A DNA stretch of 64,000 nucleotides from Plantibacter elymi (nom. nud.) (GTDB lineage Bacteria > Actinomycetota > Actinomycetes > Actinomycetales > Microbacteriaceae). Below, piece after piece: positions 9,433 through 17,044 of the stretch. Under the pieces are notes generated by a model. That model worked only from the letters and a program-made list of their open reading frames with translations, was not told where the DNA came from and searched no databases. Where the stretch lies: the NCBI RefSeq assembly GCF_900177795.1, contig NZ_FXWJ01000002.1, positions 744,001 to 808,000 on the forward strand, given 5' to 3'. How positions within the stretch are numbered: the first letter of the stretch is position 1; every line of letters starts with the position of its first letter. The position numbers and the translations under genes are program-made.

Positions 9433-9478
9433 TTGGCTTCAGCCTACCGCGCAGGGCCGCGGGCGTACGATCGAGGGG
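9433..9478. promoter_or_regulatory. 46-bp divergent promoter between prfB and the MFS gene
   Basis: The minus strand has TAGGCT (9441-9446) 8 nt before the prfB ATG. The plus strand has TACGAT (9466-9471) 7 nt before the MFS ATG. Both would give leaderless mRNAs, and the prfB -35 position falls on the MFS -10, so the two polymerases should exclude each other. Confidence 0.6.
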
Positions 9479-10747
9479 ATGACTTCCGACGAACGCCCGT
9501 TCCAGCTGCGCTCCGTGGCCGTCTCGGTCTTCCTCCCCACACTGTTGTTCTCGATCGGTGAAGGCGCCATCATCCCGATCATCCCGGCCGTCGCCGGGAA
9601 CCTGGGGGCGACGCTCGCCGTCGCAGGCGTCATCTCCTCGCTCATCATGCTCGGCGAACTCGTCGGCGACGTCCCGTCCGGGTGGATCGTCAGTCGGATC
9701 GGCGAACGCTTCGCGATGATGTGGGCGGCGCTGCTCGCGGTCGTCGGGGTCGCGACGGCTGCCATCTCCCCCAACCCGTTCGTCCTCGCCGTGGGCATCT
9801 TCTGCATCGGGCTCGCGACCGCCGTGTTCGGGCTGGCCCGGCACGCGTTCATGACGACGTACGTGCCGATGCGGTACCGGGCGAGGGCGCTCTCCTCCCT
9901 CGGCGGTGTCTTCCGCGCCGGCACGTTCATCGGACCGTTCCTGGCCGCAGGCGTCATCCACCTCACCGGGACGTCGCAGGCGGCGTTCTGGGTGATGGTC
10001 ATCTGCTGCGCTGGCTCCGCGATCACCCTGCTCGTCCTCCCCGACCCGGCGGAAATGTTCGGGCGACCGCCGTCGACGCGCACCGCCGACGGCGAGGAGC
10101 GGACCGAGGGCGAGGAGCTCGCGTCCGAGGAGTCGAGCGGCCTCATCGCTTCGATCCGAGCCCACGGCGCGGTGCTCGCCAGGATGGGGACGACCGCTGC
10201 ACTCGTCGGCGCCCTGCGCTCGTGCCGCGCGGTCCTGCTCCCGCTGTGGGCCGTGAGCATCGGCGTCTCGGAGACGGACACGGCGCTCATCATCGGGGTC
10301 GTCGGCGCGGTGGAGTTCGCTCTTTTCTATGCCAGCGGTCAGGTGATGGACCGTTGGGGGCGGATCTGGACCGCCGTCCCCTCGATGATCGGGCTGGGCT
10401 CCGGGTTCATCGTCCTGGCCTTCACGCACGACCTCGACGAGGCGCGGGTCTGGTTCATCGCCGTCGCGCTCGTGCTGGCACTGTCCAATGGGCTCGGTAG
10501 CGGCATCCTCATGACCCTCGGCTCCGACCTCGCGCCACCGGACCGTCCCGCGCCGTTCCTCGGCGCCTATCGCTTCCTGGGCGACGCGGGCACCGCCGCC
10601 GCTCCCCTGGCGATGTCCGGGATCACCGCAGCGGCGTCGATCTCCCTCGCCGCCGGCACCATCGGCGGTGTCGGGCTCATCGGCGCGTTCCTCCTCTTCC
10701 GGTTCATCCCCCGCTTCATCGACCGCGGCACGCGCCCGTTCCCCTGA
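9479..10747 (+). CDS. MFS transporter, drug-exporter-like
   Basis: Major facilitator protein of 422 residues, with twelve predicted hydrophobic segments. Family signatures are visible: the loop 2-3 motif GELVGDVPSGWIVSRIGERFAM (a GxxxDRxGRR-type motif, partly quoted) and a second-half repeat around SGQVMDRWGRIWT. A charged central loop (about 195-225, rich in Glu and Ser) separates the two six-helix halves. The start ATGACTTCC is chosen because a TACGAT -10 sits 7 nt upstream and the transmembrane core begins soon after. The substrate cannot be read from sequence. Convergent with the Tad locus, with only 22 bp between. Confidence 0.85.
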   Translation: MTSDERPFQLRSVAVSVFLPTLLFSIGEGAIIPIIPAVAGNLGATLAVAGVISSLIMLGELVGDVPSGWIVSRIGERFAMMWAALLAVVGVATAAISPNPFVLAVGIFCIGLATAVFGLARHAFMTTYVPMRYRARALSSLGGVFRAGTFIGPFLAAGVIHLTGTSQAAFWVMVICCAGSAITLLVLPDPAEMFGRPPSTRTADGEERTEGEELASEESSGLIASIRAHGAVLARMGTTAALVGALRSCRAVLLPLWAVSIGVSETDTALIIGVVGAVEFALFYASGQVMDRWGRIWTAVPSMIGLGSGFIVLAFTHDLDEARVWFIAVALVLALSNGLGSGILMTLGSDLAPPDRPAPFLGAYRFLGDAGTAAAPLAMSGITAAASISLAAGTIGGVGLIGAFLLFRFIPRFIDRGTRPFP

Positions 10748-10769
10748 TCGTCGGCAGGTCCGTCCGCCC

Positions 10770-11231
10770 TCACCAGAAGACACTGCGAGCACTCGCGGTC
10801 GCCTCGATCCGGAGGCCCTGCGGCACGAACAGCGTCAGCATCGGCGGTCGCCAGTCCGACGCCAGCGAGACCTCTGCGCTCCGGCCGTCCGGGGTCCGCG
10901 CCGCGACGATCTCGACGCCGGTGAGCGCACCCGCACCGCCAGTGATGAGGTCGTCGCGTGCACTCGAACGGACCGAGTCGTCATCGAGGACGGGTCGGAC
11001 GGTGCCGTCGGGCTGCATTGTGACATCGTCGATGGAGAAGGACTCCGCGGCGGTCGCGGCCAGGCGGTCGGCGAGGTCGAGGAGCCGCTTGTGCTCCACG
11101 TACAGGGACGTGGCGGCGCTCCCGACGAGGACCACGGCGAGCGCCACGACGGCGAATCCAATCGTCAGGAGCATGGTGGAACCGTCCTCCTCGCCGACGT
11201 CCGGACGTCGGCGTCCGCCCGGAACCCTCAT
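10770..11231 (-). CDS. TadG-like / Rv3654c-like pilus-locus protein
   Basis: Last gene of the Tad locus, 153 residues. After a charged N-terminus, EEDGSTMLLTIGFAVVALAVVL forms a pseudopilin-like helix with a possible prepilin-peptidase Gly, but there is no Glu at +5. A soluble domain of about 110 residues follows. The position equals that of the helicase/secretion-neighbourhood protein Rv3654c in mycobacterial Tad loci. The ATG overlaps the stop of the preceding gene (ATGA). Probably a minor pilus or envelope-anchored component; its exact role is unknown. Confidence 0.75.
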   Translation of the reverse strand: MRVPGGRRRPDVGEEDGSTMLLTIGFAVVALAVVLVGSAATSLYVEHKRLLDLADRLAATAAESFSIDDVTMQPDGTVRPVLDDDSVRSSARDDLITGGAGALTGVEIVAARTPDGRSAEVSLASDWRPPMLTLFVPQGLRIEATASARSVFW

Positions 11232-11716
11232 TCCGCCTCACTGAACCGGTCGTCGAACCGGGAGATCGGTGCCGTCGCCGCGCCGGTCACGGGGACCGCG
11301 GCCTGGACGCCGAGGATCTCGGGCATCAGCGGCAGGACGACGAGGATGTCGACGGTGACGGTGACGGCACCGCCGCGCTGCCCGCACGGGAGACCGGCTG
11401 GTGCGCAGTCGAGCGTGACGGACGACTGGGACCGGTCGAGCCCGAAGTCCTCGAGCGCGAGTGCGAGCGAGTCCTCGACGCGGTCGCGACCCGTGGCGTC
11501 GTCGTCGGCCCGCGCGTAGAGTTTCGCCGCCTGCGCCGCGGCCCCGCCGGCCGCGAGCACCGCCGCCTGCACCTCGGCGAGCGCGACGATGAGATAGACG
11601 ATCGGCACGAGGAGCACCAGACCGACGGTGATGAACTCGAGGGAGGCCGAACCGTCGTCGTCCCGTGCGGTCGGTCGGTGACGCAGCTCATCACTCGAGC
11701 GTCTCGAGGACCGCAT
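11228..11716 (-). CDS. TadE-family pseudopilin (second copy)
   Basis: 162-residue TadE-like minor pilin. A short positively charged cytoplasmic segment is followed by DDDGSASLEFITVGLVLLVPIVYLI (in part): Gly then SASLE, with Glu at +5 of the predicted prepilin-peptidase site, then a hydrophobic helix and an exported domain of about 110 residues with one Cys pair (DCAPAGLPC). The ATG at 11716 has GGAGG upstream and lies 26 bp inside the preceding gene. TadE proteins are processed like pilins and needed for pilus assembly. Confidence 0.8.
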   Translation of the reverse strand: MRSSRRSSDELRHRPTARDDDGSASLEFITVGLVLLVPIVYLIVALAEVQAAVLAAGGAAAQAAKLYARADDDATGRDRVEDSLALALEDFGLDRSQSSVTLDCAPAGLPCGQRGGAVTVTVDILVVLPLMPEILGVQAAVPVTGAATAPISRFDDRFSEAE

Positions 11717-12116
11717 GACCCTCCACCTCCAAGACGCCGGGCAGCCCGATCAAGCCCACGATCGGGAGCGGCGCGCGGACGGTCACGGTGACCATGTCGG
11801 CTCCGCGATGATCGGCCAGTGTGGCGCTGACGTCACCCGTGTAGCCGTTCCCCACGGCGACGGCGATGAGCTGGCGTGCCCGGTCGGCGCCGTCGAGCAG
11901 TTCGGTGTCGGCCAGTGCACCGAACCGGGCTCCCTCCGCCGCCGCGTCGATGAGCGTGTTCCGGACGTGGAGGGCGAGCGCGAGCTGGACCACGGACATC
12001 ATCAGGACGGTGAGGATCGCTCCGACGAACACGAACTCGGCGACGGCTGATCCATCCTCGCCGCGCAGCAGTCGCGTCCGCCATCCGCCGATCCCGGGCT
12101 CAGATGCCGGAGACAC
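11691..12116 (-). CDS. TadE-family pseudopilin (first copy)
   Basis: TadE-like protein, 141 residues from a GTG at 12116 that overlaps the end of the pilin-like gene by 17 bp; the frame stays open upstream to 12164, so the start is uncertain. EDGSAVAEFVFVGAILTVLMM gives a prepilin-like cleavage Gly with Glu at +5 and a hydrophobic helix. The exported domain contains AAAEGARFGALAD, a stretch typical of TadE family members. Located between the pilin-like peptide and the second TadE in the operon. Confidence 0.78.
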   Translation of the reverse strand: MSPASEPGIGGWRTRLLRGEDGSAVAEFVFVGAILTVLMMSVVQLALALHVRNTLIDAAAEGARFGALADTELLDGADRARQLIAVAVGNGYTGDVSATLADHRGADMVTVTVRAPLPIVGLIGLPGVLEVEGHAVLETLE

Positions 12117-12294
12117 GGTCGATGGCCTGTTCGAACACCTGCGTGAGCGCCGGGCCCGCGACACCCCAGATGAGGAGGACGAGCCCGGCCGTCATGAGCG
12201 TGATGAGGACCCAGCCGGGGACGTCGCCGCGCTCCTCGGCGAGGAGGGAGCGGCTCCGGTGGAGCGCGCGATCGAGGAAGGAGGGGGAGGACAT
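12100..12294 (-). CDS. Flp-like small pilin-like peptide
   Basis: 64-residue protein in the position of the Flp pilin in Tad loci. A basic leader of about 22 residues ends at Gly23, followed by DVPGWVLITLMTAGLVLLIW and a short C-terminus. Size, leader and single helix fit a type IVb pilin. However, the +5 Glu that nearly all type IV pilins carry is replaced (D24 V P G W28). The ATG at 12294 has AAAGG 6 nt upstream. It could be the main subunit of an unusual pilus or a membrane-bound accessory peptide. Confidence 0.7.
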   Translation of the reverse strand: MSSPSFLDRALHRSRSLLAEERGDVPGWVLITLMTAGLVLLIWGVAGPALTQVFEQAIDRVSGI

Positions 12295-12307
12295 GTGGAA
12301 CCTTTCG

Positions 12308-13246
12308 TCAGAAGCCGGTCCGGAGTACGAACGCTCCGGGGAAGACGGCGATGATGATGGACAGGGGCAGGATGAGGAAGACGAGGGGCACGAGCATCGC
12401 GACCTCCTTCTTCCCGGCGGATTCGAGGAGACGGCGTTTGGCGGTGTCGCGTCCGTCGTGTGCGTGGTCGAGGAGCACGGCTGCGACCGGTGTGCCGCGT
12501 TCGAGCGCACCGAGGATCTGGTCGACGCATCGCGACAGCATCGGCATCGCGAGTCGGGCCTCGAACTGCCGGAGTGCGGTGGCGAACGGGATACCGGTGG
12601 AGACCTCCGCCATCACCCGGCGGAACTCTCTGCCGAGTTCCCCGCTGGACCCGATGCGCGCAACGCGGTCCATCGCGTCCGTGATCGCCTCGCCCGCCGC
12701 GAGACTCAGACTGAGGAACTCGAGCACCGTCGGCAACTCCTCCTCGATCCGCGCGAGGCGGCGACTGGCGGCGAGCGCCAGCAGCTGGTCGCGGAGGACG
12801 ATTCCGGCCACCGCCCCGACCGCGGGAAGCGGTGCGGCGAACGGGAGCGGGAGCCGACCGTTGCTGAAGGAGAACACGGCGAGCGCCGCCGCGACCGCGA
12901 AACCGCCGAGCCCCCAGAGGAGTTGCAGCAGTCGGTACCGCTCCAACGTCGGTCCCCCGGCTTGACCCAATCGACGGATGACGAGTTCCTGATCGGCGCC
13001 GACCAGGCCGAGCGACCATCGAACCGCGCGGAGGACCGGGACCAGCAGGGTCCCGAGGACCGGTAGCGGGTCGGTCGAGCGGCGCGCGGCTTGCGAGCGG
13101 GCGTCGCTGGAGAGGTCGGCGACATAGGGGGCGATGCGGTCCGCGAGCCGTGGTCGCCCGAGTGCCGGCAGGAGCATCGCGAGCGCCCAGAGGCCGACCC
13201 CGAGCACCGCTCCGAGGCTGAGGGCCCACGCTCCGTCTGCACTCAC
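12308..13246 (-). CDS. tadC: Tad pilus inner-membrane platform protein TadC
   Basis: Type II secretion system F-domain protein, about 312 residues, forming with TadB the membrane platform on which the TadA motor acts. Two N-terminal helices, the cytoplasmic F domain (EEELPTVLEFLSLSLAAGEA, FRRVMAEVSTG) and two C-terminal helices (KKEVAMLVPLVFLILPLSII) are visible. The GTG at 13246 gives a GTGA overlap with the tadB stop, matching other junctions here; a GTG at 13255 is also possible. Confidence 0.88.
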   Translation of the reverse strand: MSADGAWALSLGAVLGVGLWALAMLLPALGRPRLADRIAPYVADLSSDARSQAARRSTDPLPVLGTLLVPVLRAVRWSLGLVGADQELVIRRLGQAGGPTLERYRLLQLLWGLGGFAVAAALAVFSFSNGRLPLPFAAPLPAVGAVAGIVLRDQLLALAASRRLARIEEELPTVLEFLSLSLAAGEAITDAMDRVARIGSSGELGREFRRVMAEVSTGIPFATALRQFEARLAMPMLSRCVDQILGALERGTPVAAVLLDHAHDGRDTAKRRLLESAGKKEVAMLVPLVFLILPLSIIIAVFPGAFVLRTGF

Positions 13247-14112
13247 CGGAACCACCGTCGTTCGGGCTGGAGCCGTCCGACACGGAGCATCGCCTGGTAG
13301 GCGAGAGCGGAGACCACGACGCCGGCGATGATCAGGACCGCTCCTTCACGGGAGTTGTAGGCGGCCGAGGCCTCCGGCCGGGACGACAGGAGCAGGAGGA
13401 TCGCCCAGGGTGCCGCGACGCCCAGCCTGGCGGCGTTCACCACCCAGGACTGCCGCGCCTCGGCCTCGGCTCGGATGGCCGACTCCTCACGCAGCCCCGC
13501 GGACAGCGCTCGGAGCACCGCCGGCAGTTCCGTGCCACCCACGTCGCGGGCCATGCGCACCGTCTCGAGAATGCGGTCCGCGACCGGGTCGGCGAGCGCG
13601 GTCTTCAGGTCGTCGATGCAGTCGGCGAAGCGGCCGGCAGCCCGGTAGTCGGCGCTGAACGCGGCGAACGCCGGACGGAGCGGTGCGGGTCCGACGGTGT
13701 CGAGCGCGGCCACCGCATCCGGGAGCGAGAGCCCTGATCGGATCGCGGACAACAGATGGTCCACGACATCCGGCCACAGTCCCCGCTGCAGGCGACGTCG
13801 AGAGGTGGCGCGGGCTCGGAGCACGATCACCGGGGCGACGAGTCCGGCGACGACGACGACGGCGCTCAACGGCAGGACACGGCAGAGCGCCTGGACCACC
13901 GCGCCGGCGACGAGTCCGGCGAGGACGGAGACCACGATGGCGGCCGCCCAGTACCGACCGGGCAGACCGGCCAGGATCAGGAGTTCGCGGAGCGCAGCGA
14001 CCGGCCTCCACCGCTCCAGGGTGTCGCGCAGCGGCTCAGGGTCCGGCCACCACCAGGGTGCGACGGTGAGGAGGAGGCCTGCGGCGAGGACCGCTCCGAC
14101 GACGAGACTCAT
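13243..14112 (-). CDS. tadB: Tad pilus inner-membrane platform protein TadB
   Basis: F-domain membrane protein of 289 residues, partner of TadC. N-terminal helices (VVGAVLAAGLLLTVAPWW; AAIVVSVLAGLVAGAVV) precede the F domain (WPDVVDHLLSAIRSGLSLPDA, ILETVRMARDVGGTELPAVL) and two C-terminal helices. The ATG at 14112 overlaps the tadA stop (ATGA), which fixes the start despite a longer open frame upstream. Order tadA-tadB-tadC is the standard Tad arrangement. Confidence 0.88.
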   Translation of the reverse strand: MSLVVGAVLAAGLLLTVAPWWWPDPEPLRDTLERWRPVAALRELLILAGLPGRYWAAAIVVSVLAGLVAGAVVQALCRVLPLSAVVVVAGLVAPVIVLRARATSRRRLQRGLWPDVVDHLLSAIRSGLSLPDAVAALDTVGPAPLRPAFAAFSADYRAAGRFADCIDDLKTALADPVADRILETVRMARDVGGTELPAVLRALSAGLREESAIRAEAEARQSWVVNAARLGVAAPWAILLLLSSRPEASAAYNSREGAVLIIAGVVVSALAYQAMLRVGRLQPERRWFR

Positions 14113-15338
14113 CGCTCGCCGACGGCGAGGATCGACGCGAGCGAGATCCCGGCCGCACGGTACTTCGCGTCGTTCAGCGGGAAGCGACCGGTGGCGCGGA
14201 GCTCTCCGTCGCGCTGCTCGAAGAGGGTGGAGGCCTCGATCGTGTGGGACTCCCCGCTCCCGCCGACCGCGATGATCTCCGCCACACGTCGGCGTCCGGA
14301 CCGGTCGAGCTCGCAGTGCACGACGAGGTCGACACATGATGCGACGGCCGGGCGCACGAACCCCGAGTCGATGTTCCGGCCCGCCAGCAATGGCAGCGTG
14401 CAGAGCTTGCCGATCGCGTCGCGCGCGGAGTTCGCGTGGATACTGCAGAGCCCGGGCAATCCGCTGTTGAGGGCGATCAGGAGGTCGAGGCTCTCCGCCT
14501 CCCGGACCTCGCCGACGACGATGCGGTCCGGCCGCATCCGGAGCGCCTCCTTGATGAGCCGACGCAGCGTGATCTCTCCCGTGCCCTCGAGACTGGCCTG
14601 CCGGCACTGCATCGCGACGACGTCGCGGTTGCCCGGCGCCAGCTCGAAGGTCTCCTCGACGGTGACGATGCGGAGGGCCGGGTCCAACGAGGCGATGAGG
14701 GCACCGAGCATCGTGGTCTTGCCGGCCTGCGTCGCGCCCGACACGAGCAGGTTCGCCCCCGCGGTCATGCTCGCGCGCAGGAACTCGGCGGCCTGATAGC
14801 TGATCGACCCTGCGGCCACGAGCTGACCGAGGTCGCGGATCCGCGCGGAGAACTTGCGGATGTTGATGGACATGTGCCGACGCGTGACGTCTGGGATGAC
14901 GACGTGCAGCCGCGAGCCGTCCGGAAGCGAGGCGTCGACGAAGGGGTTCGCGAGGTCGACCCGTCGACCGGTGGCGCGCAGCATCCGCTCCACAAGGTCG
15001 CGGACGTCGCCCTCGCCGAGGACCACGTCCGTGAGCTCCGACACCCCACCGCGGGCGACGAACACCTTCGTCGGCTCGTTGATCCAGATCTCCTCGACAC
15101 CCGGGTCGTCGAGCAACGGCTGGATCGCGCCGAACCCCGTCACCGCGGCGAGCACCTCGCTCGTCATCCCGTGCTCATCGTCGATCAGCGGCGTCGTGTC
15201 GTTCAACGCGCGCTCGTTGTAGCGACGCACCTCCTCACGGGCGATCCGCCCCGCTCCCCCACGCCGACCAGGCTCTCCGAACTCCTCACGCACCCGGTCG
15301 CGCACGCGCGCCGTGATGATCTCTGCCGCTGTCCCCAT
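14109..15338 (-). CDS. tadA: Tad pilus assembly ATPase TadA (CpaF family)
   Basis: Cytoplasmic secretion ATPase that powers pilus extension and retraction, about 409 residues. Walker A is GATQAGKTT (201-209); the Asp box/Walker B region RMRPDRIVVGEVREAESLDLL and the His box SGLPGLCSIHANSARDA follow. The N-terminal domain has the CpaF-type GFGAIQPLLDDPGVEEIWIN. ATG at 15338 is chosen over a start 9 codons upstream because the family's N-terminus begins about there. First gene of the locus; no TadZ/CpaE or prepilin peptidase gene is adjacent, so these must be encoded elsewhere. Confidence 0.92.
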   Translation of the reverse strand: MGTAAEIITARVRDRVREEFGEPGRRGGAGRIAREEVRRYNERALNDTTPLIDDEHGMTSEVLAAVTGFGAIQPLLDDPGVEEIWINEPTKVFVARGGVSELTDVVLGEGDVRDLVERMLRATGRRVDLANPFVDASLPDGSRLHVVIPDVTRRHMSINIRKFSARIRDLGQLVAAGSISYQAAEFLRASMTAGANLLVSGATQAGKTTMLGALIASLDPALRIVTVEETFELAPGNRDVVAMQCRQASLEGTGEITLRRLIKEALRMRPDRIVVGEVREAESLDLLIALNSGLPGLCSIHANSARDAIGKLCTLPLLAGRNIDSGFVRPAVASCVDLVVHCELDRSGRRRVAEIIAVGGSGESHTIEASTLFEQRDGELRATGRFPLNDAKYRAAGISLASILAVGER

Positions 15339-15420
15339 GCCGCCATCCTGACGAACACCGGCCACACCCCGCAGAAGTTATCCACAGCACCACCCGCTCG
15401 ACGCGTCACCGACCGGTCAC

Positions 15421-15426
15421 TAGGCT
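15421..15426 (+). promoter_or_regulatory. -10 element for the barstar-like gene
   Basis: TAGGCT lies 8 nt before the GTG start at 15435, so transcription should begin at or within a base or two of the start codon (leaderless mRNA). Confidence 0.55.
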
Positions 15427-15434
15427 CGGGGACC

Positions 15435-15827
15435 GTGCCGACCACCTTCCGCATCGACGGCTCCCGCATCCACGACATCTCCTCGTTCTACGAGGTGATG
15501 AACGAGCTGCTGATGCAGGACGAGGACTGGGATCTCGGCCCCAGCCTCGACGCCCTCGACGACGTCCTCTACGGCGGGATCGGCTCGCTCCGCGATCTCG
15601 ACGACATGCACTTCGTCTGGACGGACCACGACGCGAGCCGCACCGCACTCGGCGTCACGGCCACCCGCGCTTGGTTGCAGGAGAAGCTCGAGCGGGGCGT
15701 ACCGTTCGACACGGCCCGGATCACCGCGCAGCTCGACGACCTCGACGCCGGCCGGGGTAAGACCTACTTCGACCTCCTCCTCGAGGTCTTCGCCGGCCAC
15801 CCGGACATCCGACTCGAACTCGCCTGA
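15435..15827 (+). CDS. Barstar-family RNase inhibitor-like protein
   Basis: 130-residue acidic protein with the barstar fold signature: N-terminal strand FRIDGSRIHDISSFYEVMNE, then WDLGPSLDALDDVLYGGIG, which corresponds to the barnase-contacting helix and loop of barstar with its conserved Asp residues. The C-terminal part (YFDLLLEVFAGHPDIRLEL) also fits. Barstar binds and inhibits barnase-type secreted RNases. No barnase-like gene is in the window, so its partner is unknown. GTG start with a -10 8 nt upstream. Confidence 0.8.
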   Translation: MPTTFRIDGSRIHDISSFYEVMNELLMQDEDWDLGPSLDALDDVLYGGIGSLRDLDDMHFVWTDHDASRTALGVTATRAWLQEKLERGVPFDTARITAQLDDLDAGRGKTYFDLLLEVFAGHPDIRLELA

Positions 15828-15852
15828 CCAGGTGCGGAACCGGCGCCCGCGC

Positions 15853-16125
15853 TCAGGCCGTCGCGAACCGCTTCGCCGAACGCTCCTTCGCCTTCTGCGC
15901 CTCGACCTCGCGGTCCTTCGGCGGGGCGGTCGTCACGAGGTCTTCGAGCAGATGGCGGGTGATGTGGGCGATCTCCGCGACCGCTCGGTCGAAGGCCTCA
16001 GCGTTCGCCTGGGACGGCTTCGTCGACCCGCTGATCTTCCGCACGTACTGGAGCGCCGCGGCCCCGACCTCGTCGTCGGTCGCGGCCGGCTCGAAATTGT
16101 GAAGGGTGTGGATGTTCCGGCACAT
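15853..16125 (-). CDS. DUF2277 family protein
   Basis: 90-residue protein beginning MCRNIHTLHNFEPAATDDEV, the hallmark of DUF2277 (CRNI..L.NFEPPAT). A central helix pair (ALQYVRKISGSTKPS) and a basic C-terminal helix follow. Function unknown. The start is ATG at 16125 because the MCRNI motif is N-terminal in the family and a TACCAT -10 lies 6 nt upstream (leaderless). Convergent with the barstar-like gene, with 25 bp between. Confidence 0.85.
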   Translation of the reverse strand: MCRNIHTLHNFEPAATDDEVGAAALQYVRKISGSTKPSQANAEAFDRAVAEIAHITRHLLEDLVTTAPPKDREVEAQKAKERSAKRFATA

Positions 16126-16232
16126 GCAGGCATGGTAGCCCCGGCGCACGCCAGGATCCAGAGGCGATTCGGGAGCTGGCGCCGCGCCGCAACCGCTTGC
16201 GGCGGTCGACCCGAGCCGGAAGAGTGGGCGCC

Positions 16233-16976
16233 ATGATCAACGGCTACACCGCAGACCAGGTCCGAGCCGCAGAGGCACCACTCTTGGACGCCGGGGAACC
16301 GCTCATGGCGCGAGCCGCCCACGGCCTCGCCGAAGAACTCCGGACGGTCCTCGCCGATCGCGCGGCGGGCCTCGAGGGCGAGGCACCCGATGTCTGGAAG
16401 ATCCTGCTGCTCGTCGGGTCGGGCGACAACGGCGGCGACGCCCTCTTCGCAGCGGCGGACCTCGCCGGCACGACCGGTCCGGACGACGTCCCGCTCGACC
16501 TCGTCGTGGCCAGGACGGGTGACCACGCGCACGAGGCAGGCTACGCCGCGGCGGTCGAGGCCGGTGTCCGCTTCCTCATGAACTCCCCCGCCGAACCGGA
16601 CGACACCGCCGACGAGGCCAAGGGCGCCGCGATCGTCGTCGACGCGGTCTTCGGCATCGGGGCAAGCCGGAACCCCACCCTGCGCGGTGCGCCGAAGGCC
16701 ATCGTCGAGGCGGTCCTCCCGGTCGTGCAGAACTCCGGCGGACCGACCGTCGTCGCCGTGGACGTCCCGAGCGGCATCGACCCCGATGAGGGAAGCGTCC
16801 CCGAGGGTGCCGTCCTGCCAGCGGAGGTCACGGTCACCTTCGGCGCGGTGAAGGCCGGGCTCCTCATCCCACCCGGCTCGGCCTACGCCGGCGACGTCCG
16901 CCTCATCGACATCGGTCTCGGACCGCAGCTGGCCGACGTCACGCCGTTCACGACGCTCGACCAGGCGGACGCCTGA
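16233..16976 (+). CDS. nnrE: NAD(P)HX epimerase (YjeF N-terminal domain)
   Basis: Repairs hydrated NAD(P)H by epimerising S- and R-NAD(P)HX. The 247 residues cover the YjeF-N Rossmann-like domain: GYTADQVRAAEAPLL, the LLLVGSGDNGGDALFAAADL nucleotide-site loop, DAVFGIGASR and VVAVDVPSGIDPDEG. In many bacteria this domain is fused to the dehydratase NnrD; here it stands alone and ends cleanly, so the dehydratase must be separate. ATG at 16233. Confidence 0.9.
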   Translation: MINGYTADQVRAAEAPLLDAGEPLMARAAHGLAEELRTVLADRAAGLEGEAPDVWKILLLVGSGDNGGDALFAAADLAGTTGPDDVPLDLVVARTGDHAHEAGYAAAVEAGVRFLMNSPAEPDDTADEAKGAAIVVDAVFGIGASRNPTLRGAPKAIVEAVLPVVQNSGGPTVVAVDVPSGIDPDEGSVPEGAVLPAEVTVTFGAVKAGLLIPPGSAYAGDVRLIDIGLGPQLADVTPFTTLDQADA

Positions 16977-16998
16977 CGAGCAGCCACGCACGGTTCGC

Positions 16999-17036
16999 CA
17001 CCTGGGCGGTCGGCATCACCGACCGTCCAGGCGGTG
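16999..17036. terminator. Convergent terminator between nnrE and the PhzE-like gene
   Basis: Long inverted repeat: CACCTGG, mismatch, CGGTCGG, 5-nt loop CATCA, CCGACCG, mismatch, CCAGG, mismatch, GGTG. It sits in the 68-bp gap between convergent genes and probably works in both directions. Confidence 0.65.
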
Positions 17037-17044
17037 CATGACGT

